A stretch of DNA of 29,757 nt from Holtiella tumoricola (GTDB taxonomy: Bacteria > Bacillota > Clostridia > Lachnospirales > Cellulosilyticaceae), in NCBI RefSeq assembly GCF_027857615.1, contig NZ_JAQIFT010000066.1, positions 1-29,757 of the forward strand. Direction: 5' to 3'. Under the pieces are notes generated by a model, which made no database searches, had not been told where the DNA came from, and worked only from the letters and a program-made list of their open reading frames with translations. Shown piece by piece: positions 1 to 7,214 of this stretch. How positions within the stretch are numbered: the stretch's first letter is position 1; every line of letters starts with the position of its first letter. The position numbers were made by a program, and so were the translations under genes.

Positions 1-12
1 TCATTAAAACAT

Positions 13-86
<74 letters not shown>

Positions 87-138
87 TTTTTACTTCTTAA
101 GTAAAACTTAAAAGTGAATATGCCTAATACATAAGTAT

Positions 139-211
<73 letters not shown>

Positions 212-214
212 TAT

Positions 215-296
215 GGAGGGGTTCCCGAGTGGCCAAAGGGGGCAGACTGTAAATCTGTTGGCACCGCCTTCGAAGGTTCGAATCCTTCTCCCTCCA
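215..296 (+). tRNA. tRNA-Tyr (anticodon GTA)
   Basis: Type II tRNA of 82 nt with a long variable arm. Acceptor GGAGGGG pairs with TCCCTCC (one G-T pair), anticodon loop CTGTAAA gives GTA, and the T arm GAAGG-TTCGAAT-CCTTC is canonical. Discriminator A at 296, CCA not encoded. A strong terminator follows within 5 nt and closes the tRNA operon. Confidence 0.97.
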
Positions 297-300
297 TCCC

Positions 301-338
301 AAAAAGTCCTACAAACGTAAGTTTGTAGGACTTTTTTA
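301..338 (+). terminator. Intrinsic terminator of the tRNA cluster
   Basis: A 16-bp perfect inverted repeat (301-316 with 321-336) around the 4-nt loop GTAA, with a T tract on the + side and an A tract on the other. It sits directly after tRNA-Tyr and ends the tRNA transcript. Confidence 0.93.
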
Positions 339-428
339 TTTGCTAAAAATAATTAAGGGATTATTTAGGATAATTAATACTTTATAAGGAAAACATATCA
401 TTTAAAGGCATATTAATTTGGAGGATGT

Positions 429-908
429 ATGAAAAGAAAATTAATTAAACAAAGTCTCATTTTAGCCTTAATATTTGTGTTATTTGTACCCAGTATTAAG
501 GCTACAGCCAGTATTTCAAATCAACAATTAGAGAAAAGTATAGATAAAATTGAAAATATAAGAAAGCAGTATATGTCCATATCACAAAATGGGTATATTA
601 ATCATTTTCAGCAGAAATCCAATAAAAGTAATATAGATTTAGTCCATGTGTATATTTCACAAATATCAGATATTAGAACTGAATTAGAGGAATATAAAAA
701 GAACGATTTAGATAAATTTGCTAAAAGAAAAATAACCACTCTGATTGCGATAACTTTATATTTAGAAGATATGGGACAAAATCTGATCGATTATTTGTCA
801 GAAACTAAAGTGCAAGATCAAGTTGATTATTACGATATCCATTTAAGAATCAATAGTTTTATATTAAGTGCTTTGACAAATGTAAAGGATGAATTATCTT
901 TAAAATAA
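429..908 (+). CDS. Small secreted or membrane-anchored protein of unknown function
   Basis: 159 aa. The N-terminus is a typical signal peptide: a basic stretch (residues 2-7), a hydrophobic core at about 9-23, then small residues near ATAS at about 25-28, a plausible signal peptidase I site. The rest is hydrophilic, Lys- and Ile-rich and predicted mostly helical, with no cysteines and no motif I recognise. A good ribosome binding site (GGAGG, 420-424) lies before the ATG. The gene stands alone between the tRNA terminator and two tiny genes on the same strand. Function unknown; export is inferred from the N-terminus only. Confidence 0.8.
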   Translation: MKRKLIKQSLILALIFVLFVPSIKATASISNQQLEKSIDKIENIRKQYMSISQNGYINHFQQKSNKSNIDLVHVYISQISDIRTELEEYKKNDLDKFAKRKITTLIAITLYLEDMGQNLIDYLSETKVQDQVDYYDIHLRINSFILSALTNVKDELSLK

Positions 909-989
909 ATATAGAATTTTTTTGCTAGCATAATAATCATCAAATCTCTAGATAATAAGTAAGTAACAATTTATTAGGAGGTATTCAAG

Positions 990-1091
990 ATGGCAAAAGA
1001 AACTGGCTTTGCAAATTTCACACCTAAACAAGCAAAAGACTATGAAAAACAATCTAAAGAAGGTAAGAAAACATCATCTTTAAAGAAATGA
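990..1091 (+). CDS. 33-aa basic small protein, unknown function
   Basis: Starts MAKETGFANFTPKQAKDYEK and ends in a run of Lys and Ser. It is preceded by a strong site (TTAGGAGG, 974-981) 8 nt before the ATG. The next small gene's binding site (GAGGT) overlaps this stop codon, so the two are translationally adjacent and almost certainly one operon. Very basic and hydrophilic with no membrane segment; it could bind nucleic acid, but that is a guess. Tiny basic proteins of this kind occur in many Clostridia. It is probably real because start signal, spacing and terminator all fit. Confidence 0.65.
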   Translation: MAKETGFANFTPKQAKDYEKQSKEGKKTSSLKK

Positions 1092-1101
1092 GGTCGTTCT
1101 T

Positions 1102-1248
1102 ATGCATAATAACAAAAATAGAATGAAAGATAGAGACAAAAGTAATCCAACTCTAAGAAAAATAGATCCAACAGATAATGCAGATAAAGGTATTATAAAC
1201 GGTGAAAAAATAGGTGTTCATGGTTGTAAAAACGAAAAGAGTCGTTAA
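1102..1248 (+). CDS. 48-aa hydrophilic small protein, unknown function
   Basis: Begins MHNNKNRMKDRDKSNPTLRK, rich in Asn, Lys, Asp and Arg, with a single Cys near the C-terminus. The binding site GAGGT overlaps the stop of the upstream 33-aa gene. An intrinsic terminator follows 17 nt after the stop, so these two tiny genes form a complete bicistronic unit. There is no signal peptide or membrane segment. I do not recognise the family with certainty; it resembles small, highly charged clostridial proteins that could be spore- or nucleoid-associated (inference). Confidence 0.65.
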   Translation: MHNNKNRMKDRDKSNPTLRKIDPTDNADKGIINGEKIGVHGCKNEKSR

Positions 1249-1264
1249 TTTTAAATCTTATTAA

Positions 1265-1289
1265 AGGGAGCTTTCTAAGCTCTCTTTTT
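1265..1289 (+). terminator. Intrinsic terminator after the two small genes
   Basis: A 9-bp stem AGGGAGCTT/AAGCTCTCT (one G-T pair) with a 3-nt loop, followed by a T run. It closes the 990-1248 operon. Confidence 0.88.
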
Positions 1290-1425
1290 CATGTAGAAGA
1301 AGTGAAGTGAACCTATCAATAGAGCATATCATAAAGCTCAATCAATCTTTTGTATATGACAGAAATAAATATAATGATAGGATAATAAAAAGTAGTATTA
1401 ATATAATAAATAACTTCAAATAAGT

Positions 1426-1455
1426 TTGACATATGTACATAAATAATATTAAACT
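1426..1455 (+). promoter_or_regulatory. Candidate sigma-A promoter for the fucosidase gene
   Basis: A perfect -35 TTGACA at 1426-1431 and a weaker -10 TAAACT at 1450-1455 with an 18-bp spacer, 36 nt before the fucosidase ATG. The surrounding 1290-1490 stretch holds no gene and is very AT-rich. Confidence 0.5.
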
Positions 1456-1490
1456 ATAAAGGTATTTTATTATTCTAGGAGGATTTACAT

Positions 1491-2735
1491 ATGGCGACAC
1501 CAATGCCACTTAAACGTATTGCAGATTTTGAAGATTTAGGATTTGGAATGTTTGTACACTGGGGATTGTACTCACAAGTAGGAAAAGGAGAATGGTATCA
1601 ATCTTTTTATCAAGTACCCAAAGAAAAGTATGAAGAGCTGGTTAAGACCTTTGCAGTAAGACCTTATTATGCAGAAGACATGGTAAAGGTTGCAAAAGCT
1701 TCTGGTATGAAATATATTGTACTGACAACAAGGCATCATGATGGCTTCTCATTATTTGATACGAAAGGACTTAATACATATGATGCACCACATGCTATTG
1801 GACGCGACCTTGTTCGTGAGTATGTAGATGCATGTAATAAATATGACATTATCCCATTTTTCTATCACACAACATTAGATTGGCATGAAGAAAGCTTTGA
1901 TAAGGATTTTAAAGCTTATTTAAAATATCTAAGAGACTCTGTAGAAATCCTATGTAGCGAGTATGGTAAAATAGGTGGTTTATGGTTTGATGGAAACTGG
2001 AGTAAACCAAATGAAGACTGGGAAGAAGATGCACTTTATGAAGTCATTCGTAAACATCAACCAGATGCTATTATTGTGAATAATACAGGACTTTCTCATA
2101 GAGGAGAAAAAGGCAATTTAGAAATAGATAGTGTGACTTTCGAACAAGGTCGCCCAACACGTATGAATCAAGATGGAGCAAGGAAATATTTAGCTACTGA
2201 AATGTGTCAAACTCTTAATGATCACTGGGGAGTAGGGGCTCATGACTTTAACTATAAGTCTGTACCTGAAATTATTGAAACCCTTTGCTATAGTAGAAGA
2301 ATGGGTGCCAATTACCTTTTAAATATTGGATTAGAGCCAGATGGTACAGTACCAGAAATCCAAGGGGCTATGCTCAAACTTGTAGGACAATGGATTGAGT
2401 TAGAAGGTGAAGCTATTTACAAAGGTAGACCTTGTGATGATATTTCAGGCGAAGGTCATGACTTTGTACTACGTGTAGACGATCACACACTTTATGCTTT
2501 CATCCATGGTTTAAAAGTAACAGGAGATAGCAATGTTGTAGTAGGCGGTTCAGGAAGTGGCCTTAAAAACTTCATTGGTCTGAATCAAAAGATTAAATCC
2601 ATTGAATGGGTAGACAATCAAGAGTCATTAAGATTTATACAAAATGCAGATGAACGTTTAATGAGTCTTTATGCAACAGGCTTTAGCTATGGTATGAATA
2701 CAGTAGTACGTGTAGCGAAAATCGTATTAGAATAA
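1491..2735 (+). CDS. Alpha-L-fucosidase, glycoside hydrolase family 29
   Basis: 414 aa, at the short end for GH29 (catalytic domain plus a small C-terminal beta domain). GH29 signatures are clear: GMFVHWGLYS at 19-28, TTRHHDGF at 79-86, and IGGLWFDGNW at 161-170, where Asp167 is the expected catalytic nucleophile. The enzyme removes terminal alpha-L-fucose from glycans with retention of configuration. There is no signal peptide, so it acts in the cytoplasm on imported oligosaccharides or small glycosides. The start is set by TAGGAGG 9 nt upstream. It has its own promoter and terminator, so it is monocistronic. No fucose transporter or fucose catabolic gene is nearby. Which GH29 subfamily, and so which linkage, cannot be read from motifs. 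Confidence 0.93.
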   Translation: MATPMPLKRIADFEDLGFGMFVHWGLYSQVGKGEWYQSFYQVPKEKYEELVKTFAVRPYYAEDMVKVAKASGMKYIVLTTRHHDGFSLFDTKGLNTYDAPHAIGRDLVREYVDACNKYDIIPFFYHTTLDWHEESFDKDFKAYLKYLRDSVEILCSEYGKIGGLWFDGNWSKPNEDWEEDALYEVIRKHQPDAIIVNNTGLSHRGEKGNLEIDSVTFEQGRPTRMNQDGARKYLATEMCQTLNDHWGVGAHDFNYKSVPEIIETLCYSRRMGANYLLNIGLEPDGTVPEIQGAMLKLVGQWIELEGEAIYKGRPCDDISGEGHDFVLRVDDHTLYAFIHGLKVTGDSNVVVGGSGSGLKNFIGLNQKIKSIEWVDNQESLRFIQNADERLMSLYATGFSYGMNTVVRVAKIVLE

Positions 2736-2754
2736 ATGAAATAGAGCAGTTATG

Positions 2755-2791
2755 AAAAGAGTAAGATCTAAGATAGAGCTTACTCTTTTTT
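2755..2791 (+). terminator. Intrinsic terminator after the fucosidase gene
   Basis: An 11-bp perfect stem (2755-2765 with 2779-2789) and a 13-nt loop followed by T residues. A-rich on the other side, so it may work in both directions. Confidence 0.88.
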
Positions 2792-2837
2792 GATTTTCTA
2801 TCGTGTTTAAATTCGTTAAAATAATTATATAATAGGG

Positions 2838-2866
2838 TTGACAAATTAATTAGAAAGGAATATATT
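2838..2866 (+). promoter_or_regulatory. Sigma-A promoter of the heat-shock gene
   Basis: Consensus TTGACA at 2838-2843 and TATATT at 2861-2866 with an optimal 17-bp spacer. The predicted transcription start at about 2873 places the CIRCE operator in the 5' leader, the standard arrangement for HrcA-controlled genes. Confidence 0.88.
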
Positions 2867-2881
2867 AATGGTGTAAACAAA

Positions 2882-2908
2882 TTAGCACTCTTATATATAG
2901 AGTGCTAA
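2882..2908 (+). promoter_or_regulatory. CIRCE operator (HrcA binding site)
   Basis: A perfect match to the CIRCE consensus TTAGCACTC-N9-GAGTGCTAA: arms at 2882-2890 and 2900-2908 with a 9-nt AT-only spacer. It lies about 10 nt after the predicted transcription start. HrcA, coded elsewhere, should repress the downstream gene until heat or misfolded protein titrates GroESL. This also explains why the GTG at 2902, inside the operator, is not the start codon. Confidence 0.96.
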
Positions 2909-2940
2909 TACATCATAAAATTTTTGAAGGAGGAATTGAT

Positions 2941-3387
2941 ATGTTTGGATTAACACCGTTTAATAGAAATGGATTACAAAATAACAATGGAGTAACTGAT
3001 TTTTACAATGCTATCGATGACTTTTTTAATAACAGTTTTATGCCATTAAGAGATTTAAGAAATGACACTTTTAAAGTCGATATAAAAGAAATAGAGGGTG
3101 CCTATTTAATAGAGGCAGAGATGCCAGGTATCAAAAAAGAAGATATTCAAATAGATTATCATAATGAGAGCTTGATTATTGGTGTGAAAAGACAAGAGGA
3201 AGTGAATGAGGAACAGCCTAACTATATTCATAGAGAGAGACATATGACAGCGATGAGCCGTAGTATTTATTTGAAAGATATTAATGAACAAGCCATTGAA
3301 GCAAAATTAGAAGAAGGCATGCTTAAGATTGTTGTTCCAAAACAAACAGAGGCAAAGCCACCTAGACATCGTATCACAATCCAATAG
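2941..3387 (+). CDS. Small heat-shock protein, Hsp20/alpha-crystallin family
   Basis: 148 aa from the ATG at 2941, which has the strong site GAAGGAGG 7 nt upstream; a longer GTG start at 2902 would fall inside CIRCE and is rejected. The N-terminal arm (about residues 1-40) is Asn- and Phe-rich. The alpha-crystallin domain spans about 41-142, beginning FKVDIKEIEGAYLIEAEMPG and ending with the GxL-type motif EGMLKIVVPK. A short C-terminal tail ends in an I-x-I-like sequence (ITIQ) that usually drives oligomer assembly. It is an ATP-independent holdase that keeps unfolding proteins soluble for DnaK/GroEL. It stands alone with its own promoter, CIRCE and terminator. Confidence 0.95.
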   Translation: MFGLTPFNRNGLQNNNGVTDFYNAIDDFFNNSFMPLRDLRNDTFKVDIKEIEGAYLIEAEMPGIKKEDIQIDYHNESLIIGVKRQEEVNEEQPNYIHRERHMTAMSRSIYLKDINEQAIEAKLEEGMLKIVVPKQTEAKPPRHRITIQ

Positions 3388-3417
3388 ACTATAAGTAGGT
3401 TTATAAGCGTATTTAGG

Positions 3418-3461
3418 AATAACCCAGTATATTTTATTTAAATGTACGGGGTTATTTTTTT
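3418..3461 (+). terminator. Intrinsic terminator after the heat-shock gene
   Basis: Stem AATAACCC (3418-3425) with GGGTTATT (3449-3456), extended by GTA/TAC after one mismatch, followed by a T tract. Between it and 3627 I see only AT-rich sequence that should hold the kinase promoter, but no convincing consensus. Confidence 0.87.
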
Positions 3462-3627
3462 ATTCATGAATCCTATAGAAAGCAAGTAGAATAGCTAGAA
3501 AGTTTTCTAAAAGTCTTTTAAGAAGAAAATTATTTTACAATAGTACAAAAATATTTTATATTAAAAGAGAGTGTATTTTAACAAATAGGATTAAGAATTA
3601 GCCAATATATTTTAATTAGGAGAACAT

Positions 3628-4959
3628 ATGAGACAGATAACCCAGAAACCCAAGAATCCTATTATAGCCATTAGTCAAGAACACAAGCAACAAGATCAAT
3701 TTAGCCAGATGGTAGCATGGGTTGAAGCCCATGGGGGCATAGAGAAAATTGAAAGTGAGTTGGAAAAGTGGGAAAAGAGAGAAGAAGAATTAGAAACACT
3801 TTTATTTTTATCTATAGATTTAATAGCTATTTTTAATAATATGGGAAGATTTATTAAGGTAAGTGACAGTTGGAAGACCATTCTTGGTTGGACAGAAGAA
3901 GAACTTCTTAATATGAGTTGGAGAGACATTATTCATCCAGATGATATGGAGATATCCTATCAAGCTTCTAGACAAAGAGTAGATGGACCAAGATGTAAAA
4001 AGGTGGTTAATCGCTATCGTTGTAAGGAAGGTAACTACAGATGGATTGAATGGAATGGATGTCATATAGAAAAGGAAGAAGCGCTCTTTGTATGTAGTGG
4101 TAGAGATATAACCTATGAAAAAGAGATTGAAGAAAAAGAAAGGTTATTACAAGAAGCCCTACAGCTTGAGCAGTTAAAAAGTGAGTTTTTTGCAAATATC
4201 TCACATGAGCTTCGCACCCCCATTACAATTATTAAGGCAGCCACACAACTTTTTAATCAATCTTTAGATGAGGATAAGATGGTGGAGGGCGTTTATTTAA
4301 AGAAGTATGTAGACTCGATTAAACAAAATTCAAATCGTCTTTTAAGGCTAGTGAATAATTTGATCGATATGACTAAAATAGATGCTGGATATTATGAGAT
4401 TCATCTAGAAAATCATAATATTGTAAGTGTAGTAGAAGATATTACGATGTCAGTAGTCGAGTATGTAGAAGGTAAAGCCATTGAGCTTATTTTTGATACA
4501 GAGATTGAAGAAGCTGTGATTGCTTGTGATCCTGATAAAGTTGAACGTATTATGCTTAACTTATTGTCAAATGCTATCAAATATTCTCCAGAGTTTGGTC
4601 AAATACAGGTATATATCGAACAATTAGATCATGAAATAAGAATAGCTGTTTCGGATAATGGAGTAGGCATTCCAGAAAATAGATTACAATATATATTTAA
4701 CCGATTTACTCAAGTGGATAATACGTTGACAAGAAAGTGTGAAGGAAGCGGGATAGGTCTTTCATTGGTTAAATCTCTTGTAGAAATGCATGGCGGACAT
4801 GTTTGGGCACAAAGTCAATTAAATGGAGGGACTACAGTCACTTTTTCATTACCCATTAAGCAGGTAACACAGGACATAGATAAAATGCAATCATCAAAAA
4901 TCATTACCTCTAATATAGAAAGATGTGTTATTGAGTTTTCAGACATCTATCATTTATAA
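3628..4959 (+). CDS. Soluble PAS-domain sensor histidine kinase (orphan)
   Basis: 443 aa. Order: variable N-terminus with a short coiled coil (about 38-57), a PAS domain with PAC tail (about 58-165: FNNMGRFIKVSDSWKTILGW, later YRWIEWNG), a coiled-coil linker, HisKA with FFANISHELRTP and phospho-acceptor His193, then HATPase_c with N box NLLSNAIKYSP, G1 DNGVGIPE, F box FNRFTQVDNT and G2 GSGIGLSL. All kinase boxes look intact. No membrane segment is present, so it senses a cytosolic cue, possibly redox or a small ligand bound by PAS. No response regulator gene lies beside it; the partner must be elsewhere. The sulfatase gene starts 58 nt downstream on the same strand with no terminator between, so they may be cotranscribed. 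Start set by AGGAGA 6 nt upstream. Confidence 0.93.
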   Translation: MRQITQKPKNPIIAISQEHKQQDQFSQMVAWVEAHGGIEKIESELEKWEKREEELETLLFLSIDLIAIFNNMGRFIKVSDSWKTILGWTEEELLNMSWRDIIHPDDMEISYQASRQRVDGPRCKKVVNRYRCKEGNYRWIEWNGCHIEKEEALFVCSGRDITYEKEIEEKERLLQEALQLEQLKSEFFANISHELRTPITIIKAATQLFNQSLDEDKMVEGVYLKKYVDSIKQNSNRLLRLVNNLIDMTKIDAGYYEIHLENHNIVSVVEDITMSVVEYVEGKAIELIFDTEIEEAVIACDPDKVERIMLNLLSNAIKYSPEFGQIQVYIEQLDHEIRIAVSDNGVGIPENRLQYIFNRFTQVDNTLTRKCEGSGIGLSLVKSLVEMHGGHVWAQSQLNGGTTVTFSLPIKQVTQDIDKMQSSKIITSNIERCVIEFSDIYHL

Positions 4960-5017
4960 AGGCTCTAAAAGACTATAAAATACAATAAAATACATAAGAT
5001 ATAACTGGGAGGAAGTT

Positions 5018-6301
5018 ATGAATTTTATTATTATCTTTGCTGATCAAATGCATAAATATGCATTAGGGAAATTAAATCAAGAGGTATTTACACCTCATTT
5101 AGATCAGTTATGTGAAGAAGGGGTTTTATTTAGAAATGCTTATTCTAACAATCCAATCTGTGGACCTTATAGGGGGACACTTCTAACAGGTCTATATACG
5201 AGTCATAATGGTGTACACTATAATGGACAACCCTTACTGAGTGAGACGAAGACATTGGCAGGGGAGCTTAATAAACTAGGTTACGAGACAAGCTTTGTAG
5301 GCAAGTGGCATTTAGGAGGAAACGGAAATGAACCTATTTTGCCATCTTTACAAGGTAGCTTTAAGCATTTTTTAGGCTATCAATGCTATAATGGCTTTTT
5401 AAAAGACATTATCTTTTGGAATGAACAAGGTGAAAGTCAAGAATATGATGGACACCGTACAGAGATTACAACACATTTAGCCATAGAGAACTTAAGAGCT
5501 CTTAAGGCAACCCATAAGTCTTTTCTACAAGTCATAGGTTATCAAGCACCCCACTATCCAGAGCAACCGCTACCAGAGTATGCCAAGCTTTATGAAGGGA
5601 AGACTATTTTACATACGCCGGATTATATAGAGGTAGATCCTTATACGCCAACCTACTCACCTTATAGCCCAAGACCTTATGAAAATTGTCCAGATTATCA
5701 ACGTTATGGCAATAATATGGACGAGTATATAAGGCTTTATAATGGGATGGTCACTCAAGTAGACCATGGTGTTGGAGAAATTCTAAAAGAAGTACAGCGC
5801 TTAGGCTTAGAAGAAGATACCCTTATCCTCTTCACCTCTGACCATGGAGATATGCAAGGTAGTCATGGACTGAAGAACAAATGCTTACCTTATGAGAAAT
5901 CTTGTGGTGTTCCTTTTATTGTAAAGGACCCTATAGGGTTAAAGAATAAAATAAGCGATGCTCTCGTATCAGGGATAGATATCTTTCCTTCCGTAATGGC
6001 TTATGCAGAAGAAGCAACAGATGTCACGCTGGATGGTAGAAGCTTTAAGGGGTATTTGCGTGAGGAAGAGGAGACTACCCAAGACTTTGTCGTAGCGGAA
6101 TATATTTGTCCCAATACAGGCTGGCAAATGATTCGAGACAAACAGTTTAAGTTGTGTGTCCGAACAGCAGATCATACGCCATATCTCCTTTTTGATATGG
6201 AAAAAGATCCTTATGAATTGGAGAATTTAATAGAGGATATGCGTTATGCCTCTACTATAGAGCGCTTGATGAAACAATTAGATAGCGCTTTACTCCAATA
6301 A
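5018..6301 (+). CDS. Cys-type arylsulfatase-family hydrolase (type I, formylglycine-dependent)
   Basis: 427 aa, alkaline-phosphatase superfamily. The sulfatase signature C-x-P-x-R is at 48-52 (CGPYR, followed by GTLLTG); Cys48 should be converted to formylglycine. Metal-site features: FADQ at 7-10, GKWHLGG, and FTSDHGDM with the typical SDHGD calcium site. There is no signal peptide or lipobox, so it is cytosolic and must act on imported sulfated mono- or oligosaccharides or other small sulfate esters. In anaerobes maturation of Cys-type sulfatases needs a radical SAM anSME, which is not in this window. Close to a GH29 fucosidase, which would suit sulfated fucosylated glycans, but they are separate transcripts, so that link is weak. 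Binding site GGGAGG lies 7 nt before the ATG. Confidence 0.92.
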   Translation: MNFIIIFADQMHKYALGKLNQEVFTPHLDQLCEEGVLFRNAYSNNPICGPYRGTLLTGLYTSHNGVHYNGQPLLSETKTLAGELNKLGYETSFVGKWHLGGNGNEPILPSLQGSFKHFLGYQCYNGFLKDIIFWNEQGESQEYDGHRTEITTHLAIENLRALKATHKSFLQVIGYQAPHYPEQPLPEYAKLYEGKTILHTPDYIEVDPYTPTYSPYSPRPYENCPDYQRYGNNMDEYIRLYNGMVTQVDHGVGEILKEVQRLGLEEDTLILFTSDHGDMQGSHGLKNKCLPYEKSCGVPFIVKDPIGLKNKISDALVSGIDIFPSVMAYAEEATDVTLDGRSFKGYLREEEETTQDFVVAEYICPNTGWQMIRDKQFKLCVRTADHTPYLLFDMEKDPYELENLIEDMRYASTIERLMKQLDSALLQ

Positions 6302-6327
6302 AGGCTTTAAGTAAGAAAATAGGAATG

Positions 6328-6384
6328 AAAAAAGCTACTTATCAAGGTCACCTCATTATGAGGACTGATAAGTAGCTCTTTTTC
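6328..6384. terminator. Bidirectional terminator between sulfatase and amidase genes
   Basis: A long stem AGCTACTTATCA (6333-6344) with TGATAAGTAGCT (6366-6377), topped by a second small stem CCTCAT/ATGAGG. A run flanks the left and T run the right, so it can stop both the + sulfatase transcript and the convergent - amidase transcript. Confidence 0.9.
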
Positions 6385-6402
6385 TAGAATAAATGCCTTT
6401 AA

Positions 6403-7122
6403 TTAGATAAGATTGGGTTTAACACAAAGGATAGGTAAGTGCTTCGTACAATCGTAGTCTACTAAGAGTCTATCATCAGCTAAGTCCCTTAGTTTAATAT
6501 AGTATTGGTCACACTCTATAAATGCAGTTACTTGTTTGGGTGTACCATTAAGGAGAATAGAGGCAGTTACCTTCTCCGGTACTGGAGTAGTCTCTAGTGT
6601 TGGAAGTTGTAAGTAAGCCTCTTGGTAGCAAGTGACAACATCACTTTTAAGCCTGGTCCAAGCAGCAGGATGCTGCACGTAGTACTTGGGGCAGACTTTG
6701 CCAGTGACATCATAATGACGTAGGATATCTTGGTTCGGGTCTAAGGTATAAGTATGGCAAAGCTTGGCTAGGAGTTGAATAAGGGAGGCATAAGTTGGAA
6801 GAGAGAACTGTCCCTCCCAGTCTGGATGGCAGACTTCTATGCCAAGGCTATAGGTATTGGCATTTTTGGCATGGTAGGCACGTTCATTATCTGGGATGCA
6901 GTGGATGACTTCGCCATCTAGTCCTACGATGTAGTGGCTACTGGCATAGATGCCTCTGGTACCCGACTTAAGGTTTTCAAAGTAGTTACGATTATTAAGA
7001 GCAGAGGTCTTTGGATTGGCTACCCAGTGTACCACAAGCTTTTGGATGTGACTCAGCTTAAGTCCTGGGCGGCTATAAGGGTTGGGTGTAAGAAAGTGTG
7101 GGGTAAGCATTAAGTTTATCAT
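6403..7122 (-). CDS. N-acetylmuramoyl-L-alanine amidase (Amidase_2, phage endolysin type)
   Basis: 239 aa. The Amidase_2/PGRP domain spans about residues 20-165. Expected zinc ligands are His32 (VVHW), His136 (RHYDVTGK) and Cys144 (KVCP); the region ASSHYIVGLDGEVIHCIPDN is classic for this fold. It cleaves the bond between MurNAc and L-Ala in peptidoglycan. The C-terminal part (about 180-239) looks like the small beta domain shared with copper-amine-oxidase N-terminal or stalk domains (VKLRDLA-like: IKLRDLADD), probably for wall binding. No signal peptide, as in phage endolysins that need a holin. Binding site AAGGAG 6 nt before the ATG. An intrinsic terminator-like hairpin just upstream suggests transcription is gated. 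Confidence 0.9.
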   Translation of the reverse strand: MINLMLTPHFLTPNPYSRPGLKLSHIQKLVVHWVANPKTSALNNRNYFENLKSGTRGIYASSHYIVGLDGEVIHCIPDNERAYHAKNANTYSLGIEVCHPDWEGQFSLPTYASLIQLLAKLCHTYTLDPNQDILRHYDVTGKVCPKYYVQHPAAWTRLKSDVVTCYQEAYLQLPTLETTPVPEKVTASILLNGTPKQVTAFIECDQYYIKLRDLADDRLLVDYDCTKHLPILCVKPNLI

Positions 7123-7148
7123 AACGTCTCCTTTTAAAAGTAAAATAC

Positions 7149-7210
7149 AAAAAGCTAACCTAAATCTGCCTTCCCCCTTGTAACAATAGGCAGTTTTAAG
7201 TTAGCTTTTT
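7149..7210 (-). terminator. Long terminator-like hairpin in the amidase leader
   Basis: AAAAAGCTAAC (7149-7159) pairs with GTTAGCTTTTT (7200-7210), and after one position the stem continues (7161-7170 with 7189-7198, one T-T mismatch). The odd position 7160/7199 is C-A on the + strand but a G-U wobble on the - strand, so the structure fits the - strand better. It ends in five T 26 nt before the amidase start, with no promoter visible between. It may end an upstream transcript, or be an attenuator the amidase transcript has to read through. Confidence 0.7.
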
Positions 7211-7214
7211 GTTT

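Noticed and set aside
2902..2940. GTG start that would lengthen the heat-shock protein by 13 residues
   Set aside because: It lies inside the CIRCE operator and has no binding site; the ATG at 2941 has GAAGGAGG at correct distance.
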